Shown: positions 12,105-23,581 of the stretch, piece by piece
How positions within the stretch are numbered: the first letter of the stretch is position 1
Layout: every line of letters starts with the position of its first letter
Source of the DNA: Corbicula japonica
Taxonomy: Eukaryota; Mollusca; Bivalvia; Venerida; Cyrenidae
Assembly: GCA_038501625.1 (NCBI GenBank)
Contig: JAZAYU010000874.1
Coordinates: forward strand, 1 to 64,000
DNA length: 64,000 nt
Reading direction: 5' to 3'
The notes under the pieces: model-generated
Databases searched by the model: none
Told to the model about the DNA's origin: nothing
What the model saw: only the letters and a program-made list of their open reading frames with translations
Program-made: the position numbers and the translations under genes

Positions 12105-12706
12105 CCGGAAGGCGAAAAGACGAAAAAACGCCAAGCGAAATAACGCCACGCGAAATAATGAAAAAACGCCAAGCGAAAAGACGCCAAGCGAAATAACGAA
12201 AAGACGCCACGCGAAAAGACGAAATAACGAAAAAACGCCACGCGAAAATACGAAATAACGAAAAAACGCCAAGCGAAATAACGAAAAGACGCCACGCGAA
12301 AAGACGAAATAACGAAATAACGCCACGAGAAAATACGAAATAACGAAAAAACGCCACACGAAACCACGAAAAAACGCCAAACGAAATAACGCCGAGCGAA
12401 AAGACGCCGAGCGAAATAACGAAAAGACGCCAAGCGAAATAACGAAAAAACGACAGGCGAAACTAGAAAGAACGCTATTGTGTGCAGTTAAATTGGCGTT
12501 TTTTCGCACGGCGACTTTTCGTTATTTCGCGCAAAAATAGCGTTTTTTCGTTATTTTGCGTGGCGTTCTTTCGTTATTTCGTCTTTTCGCGTGGCGTTTT
12601 TTCGTTATTTCGTATTTTCGCGTGGTGTTTTTTCGTTATTTCGTCTTTTCGCTTGGCGTTATTTCGCGGCGAAATAACGAAAAAACGAAATGGCATAAAT
12701 CAGCCA
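12105..12706. mobile_element. Foldback minisatellite element FB-TTTCG, copy 3, inverted
   Basis: Here the long arm comes first (12110-12475, CGCCAAGCGAAATAACG type), then the spacer with CAGTTAAATTGGCG, then the short arm (12490-12690). The end AAATGGCATAAATCAGCCAC is the reverse complement of the left end of copies 1 and 2. The independent orientation and different flanks show dispersal of the whole structure rather than local tandem growth. Confidence 0.75.
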
Positions 12707-12719
12707 CCATAGCCATCCA

Positions 12720-13745
12720 TTTTTGTTTTTGTTATGAATTATGAAATGGAAGACTACCTGTAATGAATAAATTTTTCGACTGCCTAGAGATGGATTTGTG
12801 AATTGTTAAGATTTAACCATTTTAATTACTTAAGGTTAAAACATTGGAATCTGAAATTACTCCTCTTACAATTTTTATATTAGAATAAAGGTCAAGTTTT
12901 TGTAGTTCCAACCCATCAAAAATAGTAAAACAGTACAGGAGGTATGACCCTGATACCATGTTATTTTTTTTCTTTGCTTTTTCAATAAAAGATCAATCAA
13001 AATCATGACACTTGCATGGAGTCTAACAGTTGTGACTCAAACTTTCTGTAAGCAGTGTATCAAGTTAACAAATGCAAATTTGATGACGTCATCAGCCAGG
13101 CAATGAAATGTTACGGATCGATGAGCAAGCTTCCAGACGACCTAGTACATTACCGTTGTACGTCAAAGGTTAGAATATTTTATTGTATCATACTTTTTCT
13201 GATCTATTTCAGTAAGTAATGTATAGTTATGACATTTACCTACAGTTTTAGGATAAACTAAATAAGACGAAGACATGTTTCACTGCGCATGCGCTCTTTT
13301 TGTAAATAAGAGTCACGGATCACGGAGTAAGCAGGATATTTTGACACTGACCGTTCCAAGCCGGTAACCCCAATTATTCTCTTAATCGTTAATTGTTTGC
13401 ATTGTCTAATTTGAAATTGATTCTCTTATAAACTCTCTTATAACAAGAACCAGATTTCAAAACCAGAATGTGGGAAGAAGATTAATTTAGTGTGGAAAAA
13501 GTGTGTTTATTCAGTTATTATTCATTTCGCAAATGCTCTAGTCTAGGTTTGCCCACATGATTCATATTTTAATGTCATTTCATAGCATGCATTCACTGAA
13601 CTTGCAGAAGCGTTTCATTTAGTTTGTAAAGTTGGAAAACCTTATGAGATATCGTTTGTCATGAAAGAGCTGAAGAGGTTTTAGTTTCAGAAACCCTTGG
13701 GCCTATTTCATATTGATAAATTTGTTTTTCTGACTTCTTCACTTC
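12720..13745. other. AT-rich noncoding stretch
   Basis: No gene seen. 13300-13375 (GGATATTTTGACACTGACCG and GTTCCAAGCCGGTAACCCC) resembles pieces of dispersed repeat family A and of 6545-6610. Confidence 0.4.
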
Positions 13746-16700
13746 TTGTAGTGGATTTGAAGTGTTTATGTTTAACAGGGTAAAACTTGCTCGCTATCGC
13801 TCGGGTGGAATGATTTTGTTAGTTAAATGTAGCTTAGTACCTTATGTTAAAATTGATACAGATTCTAAAAGTAATATTATTAAATTTTTTACAATTACAA
13901 ATTCTATCTATGGAATGCCGAATGCACAAAATAGCGAAGACATAAAATGTGGTATTGTCTACATTCCACCCATAGGCTCAAAATTCTCTCACCCAGATCC
14001 TTTTTATGAAATTCAGCAAGAAATTTTCAGATATTGTAATGATAGTAATCATATTCTGCTTTTCGGGGACTTTAACTCCAGAAGTGGAAACTTGACTGAT
14101 TACGAACGTGTAGATACTTTGATTTCAGATATGTTTGACTTGCAAGTAATTGAAAACGAAGAAACAAATATAATTACAAATTTTGAACTATATAATTTTC
14201 CAATAAATAGAAAATGGGTTGACCAAACGATTAATTACTATGGTACCCAACTAATTGATCTTTGTAAAAATAATGATATTTATATTTTAAATGGTAGAGT
14301 TGGGAGCGACAGAGATAATCCCAGACTAACATGTAAAAACTCTAGTACTGTTGATTATTTTTTAGCAACTTCATATGTTTTCCAAAATATTGTTGACTTT
14401 CATGTTGAAGATTATTGTAGCCTTTATTCTGATGTACATTGTCCATTATTTATAACATTGAAAACTAAACAGTTTTTACCTATAGATAAACCTATCAATG
14501 ATCAAGTGGAACCCAAGACAAGACTCTGGGACCCAACGAAGGCTGATTTATTTATAGAAAATATAGATCTTCTTAAATTGTATGAAATTGAAACGAAACT
14601 AGATCAACTGATACATGACGATGAAATTACACAAAACCATATTGATACTATTACGACCGATATTGGCAATATTTTTAATAAATGTGCATTAGAAACATTT
14701 GGAACCAAAAAAGTAAAAGTAAAAAATAATCCGTTAACAATAAATAAACAATGGTTTGACCAAAACTGTCATAATTTGAGAGACAAATATCATAGAACAA
14801 GGAAAATGTACAACAAATATAAAACACATTTTTTCAAAACCCAACTTAAAAATATAAGTAAGCAATACAAGAACGCTCTAAATAAAGCAAATCTTAATTT
14901 TAAATTATCGCGCATAGAAAACCTTAAGAAATTGAAGACCACTGACCCAAAACAATACTGGAATATGATTAATTTATTACCTAAACAAACTAAACCATGT
15001 GCCTCAATGGAAGATTTCTATACGTTTTTCAAAAGTCTTAATGAAAGTAGTCACGACGAAAATGGAAACACAAATATAGAAAACGACCGTATAACTAACA
15101 GCGATGAAATAAACGAAGAAATAAATTGTCCGATTACGGAATCTGAAATTTTAGCAGCTGTTAAATGTCTTAAAAATAATAAATCACCTGGAACTGATAA
15201 TATTGTAAACGAGCACATAAAATCTTCATTAAACGTTATGATGCCGATCTATTTAAAACTTTTTAACGCTGTATTTGATAAAGGTATCATCCCTTTAAGT
15301 TGGACAGCTGGGTCAATTAAACCAATATACAAAAACAAAGGTAATCCGAAGGAACCTGAAAACTATCGTCCTATATCTCTTCTTAGTTGTTTCGGTAAAC
15401 TATTTACAAGTATTTTAAACAATAGACTGAATAAATACGCTGATAGTACGAATCTTATACACGAAACGCAAGCTGGTTTCCGAAAAAAATTTTCAACGAC
15501 TGACAATATTTTTATCTTGAAAAGTCTTATTGACATCGTACAATCTAATAAGAAAAAGTTATATTGTTGTTTTGTTGACTTTAAACAGGCATTCGATTCT
15601 GTTTGGAGAACCGGTCTGTGGAAAAAGCTTAAGGCCGAAAATATAACAGGCAAATGTTTTAATGTAATTCATAGTTTATATAGTAACATTAAGTCAAGAG
15701 TAACCACTTCAGACGGATCTACTCCATATTTTGATTGCCTTGTCGGAGTAAGACAGGGAGAAAATCTTTCGCCTTTCCTATTTTCAATATTTCTTAATGA
15801 TCTCGAAACATTTCTGAGTCAAAATAATGTCAACGGTGTTTCAAGAGATGTTTTAATTAATGGCTCACACTCATTCATTAAATTATTCATTTTGTTATAT
15901 GCAGACGATACCGTTATTTTCAGTGACAATGATACAGACCTTCAAAATGCTCTAGACAATTTTAAAGAATATTGCGAACAGTGGAAATTAAAAATAAATA
16001 CAGATAAGACCAAAATTATGATATTTAGTAAGGGCCGTCTTAGAAACGAAACAATCTTTAAAATAGGAAACACTGAGTTAGAAATTGTTGATGATTATAA
16101 ATATCTTGGCCTCTATCTCTCAAAAAGTGGTAGTTTCTACAAAACGAAACAACATATTGCAGAACAAGGTAATAAAGCAATGTTCGCTTTACTTAAAAAA
16201 ATCAATAAATTGTCGTTACCTTATGATTTACAAATAGAACTTTTTGATAAAACTGTCAAACCAATACTATTATATGGAAGCGAAATTTGGGGATTTGGAA
16301 ATCTGGAAATTCTAGAAAAGGTACAATTAAAGTTTTTCAAGTATATTTTTAAGTTAAAAAAATCGACACCAACAAATATGATTTATGGCGAGCTCGGAGT
16401 CACGCCAATAGAAATACATGTCAAAAACAGAATGATATCTTTCTGGTCGAGGCTAATAGAAAATATCGAAAATGATGAAACTACAAAATTATCAGGAAAA
16501 TTGTACTCGTTTTTATATACACTCTATTCACAAAACAGAATTAAATCATTATGGTTGGATAATATTAAACAATATTTATGTAATTTAGGCTTTACGGGTA
16601 TATGGGAAAGACAAAGTTTTATAAACAGTAAGTGGCTAATTATGCCTCCTTTCAAAAACTCAGAGACATATTTATTCAAAAATGGCATTCAGAAATAAAT

Positions 16701-17457
16701 AATTACTCTAGTAGCAATCTATATAAATACGTTAAAAGTAATTTTGTTAGAAGTCATTATATTGATAAACTTCCAAATAATCTTTCCCAATCGCTGATGT
16801 CTTTTCTTACTAGAAATCACCATCTACCTATAGAAACAGGGAGATGGAGAAACATTCCTTCAAACGAACGTAAATGTCCAATCTGTAATGACATAGGTGA
16901 CGAGTATCACTATATGCTTATTTGTCCTATTTTCAATGACGATAGAAAAAAATATATCAATATACATATTTTTAGAAGACCAAGTATGTTAAAGTTTATC
17001 GAACTAATTAAATCAGAAAACTATGTAGTTCTTAAGAATCTTAGTATATTTTGTAGTAAAATAATGAAATATTTCAAAAATAATTTTATTTTAACATAAG
17101 CTTATAATGCCTTACTTTTCTAGTTCTTTTCCGAACTATTATAAATGCATTTGCTGTTAACCTATTACTCCCTCTTTTGTAAGAATGTAAAAGATTTTAT
17201 GTAACTGTTTTGTTACCCATTGATATAATCTGTATTATTACATCATACCTTCCATCATACCTAACATTTATTTTTAAAAAAAACTAAACAATTGCCGTTT
17301 TCCAAATGTCACGTGATTTATGTTTGTAAATTGTATCGTGGTATCTTTGTTTATGTTATGTTTGCATATTTGTAAATTGTATTATGTCGATGTTTCCCGC
17401 ATTATGTGGGACTCGAACCTTTATATGTAAATAAAAGTTGAAAGTTGAAAGTTGTAG
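13746..17457 (+). mobile_element. 5'-truncated LINE retrotransposon
   Basis: The element contains the end of an apurinic-type endonuclease domain, a full reverse transcriptase and a C-terminal Cys/His motif. It ends in a 3' tail of about three GTTGAAA units (17436-17457) that follows ATGTAAATAAAA. A short simple-repeat tail and this domain order suit the Jockey/CR1-like group of LINEs (family knowledge), but I cannot place the clade. The endonuclease N-terminus is missing, which suggests 5' truncation on insertion. No target duplication was resolved. Confidence 0.85.
13762..17099 (+). pseudogene. LINE endonuclease/reverse transcriptase, frameshifted and 5'-truncated
   Basis: The open frame is already open from 13720. 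It encodes the distal half of an endonuclease, with GDFNSRSG at about residues 102-109 counted from 13762 and a SDVHCPL end motif near 230. Reverse transcriptase motifs follow from about 465 to 770: KNNKSPGTDNI, NYRPISLL, QAGFRKKFST, VDFKQAFDSVW, VRQGENLSPFLFS, and catalytic YADD at about 713-716. The frame stops at 16698. The rest of the protein, including QKLRDIFIQKWHSE and the zinc motif CPIC-x7-H-x4-C (ICNDIGDEYHYMLICP), continues in another frame from about 16632 to 17099, so there is one frameshift near 16640. The body has no other stop, so the copy is young or was recently active. It would supply target-primed reverse transcription if whole. Confidence 0.85.
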
Positions 17458-18235
17458 CTTTTTTTTTCTTGTAATTAATCACTTTGAAACGGTTTGGCTA
17501 GAGTTATCAAAACTTTTGCTAAAATGCATTTTATTCAATTAAGGAATCAATCGAAATATAGCTCTAAATTGTTTGTTTTCTTTTAATAGCACACCTCATG
17601 TAATAAATCACCTTAAAAGTATCTTATTTTTTCAAACTTTTATTTCTATTTCTAACATACATAAATATATGCACATACACAACATACCAAAAACAAAAAT
17701 TATAACACATTAGTCAAACATGATTACTTCAATTAAATTGTCTTTTAATAAATATACTTTAGGGAAAAACATATCAACATTAATTAAATACACATAAAAA
17801 CACTGCATCTTTGTCAAAAGTAATACATAAACAACTGACATTGTAAATCATCAATTAATCAAAGTATCCAATTTTATAAATACCTCATTTCCATGTTAGT
17901 TTCGTTTCTACTCTATGTCAAGAGAGGACTTACAAAACTTTGGGTGAGAGAATATAAATGTTATTGAAAAATACGAACATGTGTTGTAATTGATAAATTC
18001 TAGCTCTATGCAAAGTCAAAATGAGGTTTACATGTACTTTCAGAAAGATCATTACAGAAGACAATTTATAATGGCGTTTTCCAAAAGAAACAGAGCACAT
18101 TCCACTATAAAAATCATTGACTTGAATGGTAAAAAACTAAGTCTGGAAGTCTGCATTTGTTTAGCTTTACGTGGCATGTAAGAGTTTATTTTGAGAGCAG
18201 TATTCCGTTGTTCATTGTTTTATACAACTTGTTGC
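17458..18235. other. AT-rich noncoding stretch
   Basis: Nothing recognisable. A 63-codon frame at 17990-18181 has no motif. This may be upstream or intronic sequence of the BIR gene that follows. Confidence 0.35.
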
Positions 18236-19105
18236 ATGGATTTACAATCAGAAACTAAGAGCGGAAATTCAAAAATAATGTCAAGAGGTAAAGAATACGA
18301 CGAAACCTTTGTTGATATCAGAAGACAACGCACGAAAAATAAGGTTAAAAAATCAAAAAAAAAACAAATAATAACCATATTTTACAAAGAGAACATTTTA
18401 ACAGGTTTCAAAATATTTTGGTGGCTTACTGTAGCGCTACAAAACTCTGATATTCTACAGGCGATAACAGCAAAGGCTGCATTCCGAGATCAGGCAGTGT
18501 GCGCATTTAATATGTCACAAAACACAGATAATGTTCTGAGACATCTGTTCCCTGAAGGAGAAATATCCATTGAACGTTCTTGTTCGAAATCAGTAGCATG
18601 GAAAACATTAAAAGACACTCTTTTAAATCACACACACTTTCAACGTATACGAGAAGATGCACTCTCGTTTGCTGTAATAGACCTCATGGACTTTGAAATT
18701 GAATTGTCAAGGTTGAGAAGAAGTGGCCTGATACGATCAATTCTTAATAATGAAAATCTGAGACGTATACATTTAAAATCTGAAGCTTTCAGACTTGCTA
18801 CCTTCGATCTATTTGATCAGGAATTCGAACCAGGCAAAACAATGAGGCTTGCATTCAAAGGGTTTTATTGTGACCTTGATGGTCGGATTAGATGCTATCA
18901 ATGTTCTCGAGAGTATAACGGCACGCATTTAGAGGGTCAGGCAGCACATTGCCAAAACAGCACTGAACATAGAAGGAATAGTATAGTTGAGAGTTATGGA
19001 AGACACTCGACAGGCTATCTCTTAGGACACAGCCAAGCAGACGAATTACCTTTCATTGATTTGCACAACCAATCTCTAGCTGCGTCGAGGCATGAGCGAC
19101 AAATG
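18236..19105 (+). CDS. BIR-domain (IAP-like) gene, 5' coding exon
   Basis: The frame encodes a divergent baculoviral IAP repeat. Numbered from the ATG at 18236, it has RLATFDLF at 186-193, GFYCDLDGRIRCYQC ending at 223, then C220-x2-C223-x14-H238-x6-H245. A canonical BIR is C-x2-C-x16-H-x6-C, so the last zinc ligand is His and the loop is shortened. BIR domains bind zinc and other proteins in apoptosis and innate immune control, and bivalves have greatly expanded IAP families (established knowledge). The start is uncertain. Candidates are the ATG at 18236, a splice acceptor before 18461 (TATTCTACAG, phase 0), and an ATG at 18512. The N-terminal Lys-rich part before 18461 looks less protein-like. 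The exon ends in phase 0 at ATG/GTATAT (19105/19106). With the following three exons the product would be 685 residues. Confidence 0.65.
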
Positions 19106-19554
19106 GTATATTTTTTCAATTTTGCATGCTGCGTTAATTGAAATAATTTATTTCATTTGTTTTGATTTTTGGTCGTATTTTTGTAGTAAGAGTGAAAACA
19201 CAAATGATAATTTATATCATGTGCCTTAAAGCCGTAAGTTAATTCAGTTCTTTTAAAGTAATTTCGATTTGAATGTCCAGCCCAAGTAAATGTGCCGTCT
19301 TCTTAATCCATCATTTCCAAATATCATACCTTAAAATTAGATATTAAGATGTTCACAACTGTTGATTTAAACGCAGCCTGCATAAATCAAAAGATTTCAT
19401 AATGTATATTAACGTACAAGTCTGTTTTATTGCGGTAATGCAAAACAAATTTTTAAACGGACAAAATAACGAACATTTCGTCAGTGTTCATTCTGAATGA
19501 TCATAGAATTTGTATTGTGTCACATACTTCTATATTTTAATTTAACTTTTTTTT

Positions 19555-20140
19555 CTGTCCCTAATCTGAAAGAGGAAGGGGCATATAGGTTTTCCCTAGC
19601 CCGTCCTTACTTCCGTCCGTCTGTCCGTCCGAAACTTGTGTCGCGCATAACTCAAAAAAGCAACAGTCATGAAACTTTACACGAGTGTTGACAATCTTGA
19701 GTAGTTGTGCACCTGGGGTTTTGTTTTGCGCCACGCCTGTTAAGACACGAGTTATGACCTCTTGTGCATTTCATTATAATGCGTTCAACATGTTATCTTA
19801 TTTCGCATGTCAGTCTAAAAGTATATGGAGTCACAGCCATGAAACTTTACGGGGATCTTGACCATCATGTGAAGTTGTGCACCTGGGGTTTTGCAACGCC
19901 TATTAAGACAAGAGTTATGGCCCCTTATGTGTAGTTTATGCACCTGGGGTTTCGTTTTGGGCAACGCCAGTTAAGACCAGATTTATGGCCCCTTATTTAT
20001 TTCAATATAATGCATTCAGCATGTTATCTTGTGTCGCATGTAAGTCTAAAAGTATATGGAGTCACAATCATGCCGGAAACTTTACAGGCAAGTGTTGACC
20101 ATCATTTGTAGTTGTGCACCTATTTTGTGTGTGTTTTATT
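19555..20140 (+). repeat. Tandem array element in the intron, ~180-bp units
   Basis: After a CCGTCCGTCTGTCCGTCCG segment, the phrases CATGAAACTTTAC, GTTGTGCACCTGGGGTTT and AGTCTAAAAGTATATGGAG recur about three times. This is a diverged satellite-cored repeat like those at 31.7 and 57.9 kb. Confidence 0.7.
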
Positions 20141-20305
20141 TTAATAATGACAACTGAGACTGGGGGCTTCTGTGTCCTATGCACATAACACTAGTTTTAT
20201 GCAGTTCGAAATATTTCTAATACCAAAATCTTTAGCTTCTAAATTACTGGTAAGTAAAGGGTAATAACGAAATTACTGATATGTTATTCATGCTTATTAT
20301 TTCAG

Positions 20306-20327
20306 TTTCGCCAGCCTTTTAGCCAAG
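20306..20327 (+). CDS. 22-nt microexon of the BIR gene
   Basis: A strong acceptor (TTATTATTTCAG) is followed after 22 bases by a strong donor (CAAG/GTATGT). The previous exon ends in phase 0, so these bases encode FRQPFSQ plus one base. The next exon at 29056 needs exactly that one base (G+AA = Glu). The phase match at both sides is the evidence for this exon. RNA would be needed to confirm it. Confidence 0.5.
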
Positions 20328-21589
20328 GTATGTATCTCGAAATTACAGTTTCCAAGCGTTAATCAGTTTATCTTAGGCTGTTCTTGAATATTTCGTTGGA
20401 GATTGTAGCTTGTGATTACTCTTAAAGATGTTGCTTTAGTTTTTTACTTGTCGGGCGTTATTATTGTAGTTTTCGGGATTATAGTTCAGATTTTTGTTTC
20501 AAAACTGATCTTTTAAAATATGTGACGTATATCCAAACCAAATATTTTCACTTTAAGGCGCAATTTAAGATTTAAAAACGGATTGATGTTCGCCTTTTCT
20601 ATCTATTAATTGTGTATGTTTTTTTTTAAATATTTACCATAAACCAGTTCGATAAAATAGTCCCAGTAGGTGACAAAGTACGGAAAGTGTACCGTTATTT
20701 TCGACATTTTACAAAGTCATTATAGAGCACGTTTACTTTAGTAAGGACATGCGACAACAGTCTTAGAAAAATAGTGCAATTCGTCATAAATTCGCCACAA
20801 ATTTAAGACTCTTGCGCAGTTGTAATACACAAGACTCCTGAAAAATGAAACTGTTGAAAGGAGAATTCAAGACACATACGAACTGGTAGATATATAATCA
20901 GTGTTGTCTTCCTTAAAACCTCCCAACCAATGTTGTGCCACGGTTAAGCGACCGACTAGCTTGTAGATCCGGATTACTTTCTGGTTTAATACTCAACAAG
21001 CTGAATAAATTTTCTATTGATATTTAATGTAAATAGTATAAGCTTAATACAGAGAAAGATTAATTAACTCAGGAATGGCCACCTCTAGCAGACACAGCTC
21101 CCAAAACGGCAAAAAGTAGAGAGTAGATGAGAGCATGGTTATATATGAGCAAATTTGAATGGTTGGGGAGGGATGTGAAAAGTGTAAAAAGAAATGTCGG
21201 AGGAATGAAAAGATGACAGTATTGATTGCTTGTATGGGTAGACGTTTTACGATCGCCACACAGCACTAACAAAACTACCGTGATTGTAAAAAAGTGAAAT
21301 CGTATTTTAGTCGTATTTAGTAATTAAATAATATTAACGATTTATTAGTGTTGAGAAAATCGTAAATTTTGGAACATATTGTTTCAAAATTATTTCGGTA
21401 ATAATAAACTATAACATTCTAAATGACTGTCTTGTAAAAATTATCACAAATCGATTTAATTTATTTGTTTCTCCCATTGTATAATTTATCAACAGCGTTT
21501 TATTTTCCACATAACAATAACTTAATTAAAAACATGATTAGTTAAAGTTATAGCAGTAACATCGAACAGGAAGAACTCTATATATAGTG
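20328..21589. other. Intron sequence left of the palindrome
   Basis: AT-rich DNA without recognisable repeats or coding frames. It is inferred to be the left part of the roughly 8.7-kb intron 20328-29055 of the BIR gene. Confidence 0.45.
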
Positions 21590-21593
21590 ATAC
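21590..21593. repeat. Putative target-site duplication, left (ATAC)
   Basis: ATAC immediately outside the palindrome end, matching 28813-28816. Four bases can match by chance. Confidence 0.4.
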
Positions 21594-21626
21594 CAGTAGT
21601 ATAGTAAGAGGAGTTCGCCAGAGTGC

Positions 21627-21870
21627 CTGCAGCCCTGCAGCTACACGCGTGACTGCGCACGAACAATGGGGAGGGTATCATATGACCGAGCACGAACAAT
21701 GGGGAGGGTATCATATGTCCGTGCTATGATGTCATCAGCACCACCCTAGTTTCCCTATGTTTCCCTATGAGTCATCTGCCTGCAGCCCTGGAGCTAGACG
21801 CGTGACCGCGCACGAACAATGGGGAGGGTATCATATGACCGAGCACGAGCAATTGGGGTGGCGTCGTATT
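21627..21870. repeat. Subterminal direct repeats of the left arm
   Basis: Two units start GCCTGCAGCCCTG (21629 and 21779). The motif GCACGAACAATGGGGAGGG with TATCATATG occurs three times, plus one diverged copy near 21845. Clustered repeats just inside transposon ends often bind the transposase (family knowledge). That role is inferred here. Confidence 0.6.
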
Positions 21871-22123
21871 ACGGAAACCCATCGGTCGCACCCTAGTTTA
21901 ATTATTGAGTCATCTATTATGACACGGCCAATGGTTTTAGGTTACATTCCATCACCTTTATTCCGAAGGTGACTCATTCAGATTCGAAACAATTCAACCT
22001 CTATTATTTATATAATTTTATGAATGTCATAACGCACCTATACGATTATCATAACCATATCGAATGTCGTGTTATTATAACCATACGTGTACCCATTGAA
22101 AAGAACATCGAGGTCATTGATAC

Positions 22124-22470
22124 TCCGGTGTCAGTTACCTCGTGTGCGTGAAGCGTGTTAGATCAAAAATAGATAACGAAAACAACCTTTAAAGAGTTTG
22201 ATGATACTATATTCACCATTTTAAACCAATTAAATAGAACTTGTATAACATGTTTATAATTTTGTACATATATGTGATTTGTTAATTAGTTCACCTCAAA
22301 TATTTTACAATCTTGTGAAAACAATAATTTTAACCGTGATTATATTCACTTAAAATCGGATTTCATTTTATTTTAAGTGTGTCCAGTGAAAGAGCTCCAA
22401 GTTCATTTACCTCGTGTGCAGGAAGCGTGATTGATCAAAGAAAAAATAGCGAAAATGTGTCAACAAGCTT
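22124..22470 (+). promoter_or_regulatory. Duplicated ~60-bp motif upstream of the first gene of the arm
   Basis: TTACCTCGTGTGCGTGAAGC near 22134 and TTACCTCGTGTGCAGGAAGC near 22408 each continue with a TTAGATCAAA/TTGATCAAA and ATAGCGAAAA-like string. Both lie in the region before the first open frame (ATG at 22586). The mirror copies lie at about 27936-28282. Their role as a promoter or replication site is a guess based on position. Confidence 0.35.
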
Positions 22471-22585
22471 CAAAGCGTTGAATTATTAATAAAATCACCT
22501 AAAATTCAGCCTTTCATTTCATTTAGTGAATAGAACCGAATGCAGAATACGTAATCTAATCGGGTGACTTAAATAAATTTTGTTA

Positions 22586-23029
22586 ATGTCTCTAAAAAAT
22601 ACAACCGTATTACCGCCTGAACTATGTAAACAAATGTTCCGCGATTTAGTTAAGAAACCCTGGATATCGTTAAAAAACATTTTGGACTATGAACTTTACA
22701 CCGTAGTTTTGAATTACATTATGCCCGAGGATTGTAACGTTACACTGAAAGGGGAAGAAAATATTAAAGAATGGTTATCTCGAACGCAAACATTCCAAAA
22801 TTTCAAAGATCTGGTTGAAAAAGCGGTTTTAGTAGGTGACTGCAACATCAATCTAGATGCAATTAATGCTAGAGATTGGCACCAGTATGTTTGCGAAAAT
22901 GTTAGGGTGTATGACTCGGTCAAGGACTGGATAAGAGGCGGCGGTTTTACTTACAAAAGGCACTGGGCATGCTTAAATCAATCCGAAGATAGGAGAGAGG
23001 ATATGTGGCGTTTGCTCGCATTGGCATGA
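22586..23029 (+). CDS. Palindrome gene 1, left copy, unknown 147-aa protein
   Basis: The frame opens at the ATG at 22586 (MSLKNTTVLPPELCKQMFRD) and ends with TGA at 23029. The product is rich in Trp, Leu and charged residues, with KKPWISLKNILDYELYTVVL, ARDWHQYVCENVRVYDSVKD and a C-terminal KRHWACLNQSEDRREDMWRL. I see no signal peptide, membrane segment or known motif, and the composition suggests a small soluble helical protein. It is the outermost gene of the arm, followed after 146 bases by gene 2 on the same strand. The reading frame is intact in both arms, so it has been kept or the duplication is recent. Function unknown. Confidence 0.6.
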   Translation: MSLKNTTVLPPELCKQMFRDLVKKPWISLKNILDYELYTVVLNYIMPEDCNVTLKGEENIKEWLSRTQTFQNFKDLVEKAVLVGDCNINLDAINARDWHQYVCENVRVYDSVKDWIRGGGFTYKRHWACLNQSEDRREDMWRLLALA

Positions 23030-23175
23030 TTCACACCTTACACTATTTGATCAGTTTCGACCTATATGCTAAATAATTAAAATATAATAGTGACTTAAAC
23101 CAAAAGAGATAGGTGGTATAATATATCGATAATTGACTGCTTGGGTGTCGAAGAGTCAAGACGTGCGTTAGAAAC

Positions 23176-23535
23176 ATGGACTTATTGGATTACAAAGACA
23201 TTACGAGGATACGTAAGAAGAAGATGAAAAGACGCAGGAATAAAAACGAACAGAGACCTCAGTCTGAATTTTATGTTAAAATGGTTTTACCGGCAGAGCA
23301 GACAACCGCTATAGCTAAAAGTATGCTCGAACGTCAAGCTAAACCTAAAGATGTATCAATTATAGGTCAGAAAGAAATGCAACCCACCAATGAAAAAGTC
23401 AGGAATTCAAAAATAAGTGATAAAGACGGGAAGAGTACGACATCAAGACAGGAACTGCCCTCTGTCGGAGGAAATAGAAAAGAGAACGCAGGTGAACTTC
23501 GCAACATCGTAATTATAGGACGAGTATTAAGTTGA
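23176..23535 (+). CDS. Palindrome gene 2, left copy, 119-aa basic protein
   Basis: It starts at ATG 23176 (MDLLDYKDITRIRKKKMKRR) and ends at TGA 23535. A dense basic cluster at residues 12-24 (RKKKMKRRRNKN) could be a nuclear localisation signal or nucleic-acid-binding tail. The middle (FYVKMVLPAEQTTAIAKSML) looks folded, and the rest is polar and probably disordered. One coding difference separates the arms (Thr here, Lys in the right copy, in DGKS-T/K-TSRQ). No family is recognised. The neighbouring gene encodes a zinc finger, which fits a nuclear role for the cassette (inference). Confidence 0.55.
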   Translation: MDLLDYKDITRIRKKKMKRRRNKNEQRPQSEFYVKMVLPAEQTTAIAKSMLERQAKPKDVSIIGQKEMQPTNEKVRNSKISDKDGKSTTSRQELPSVGGNRKENAGELRNIVIIGRVLS

Positions 23536-23581
23536 ATGATTCATTCACTTCTCCTCATTCTTGTTTAAAACGTCGAAGAGG

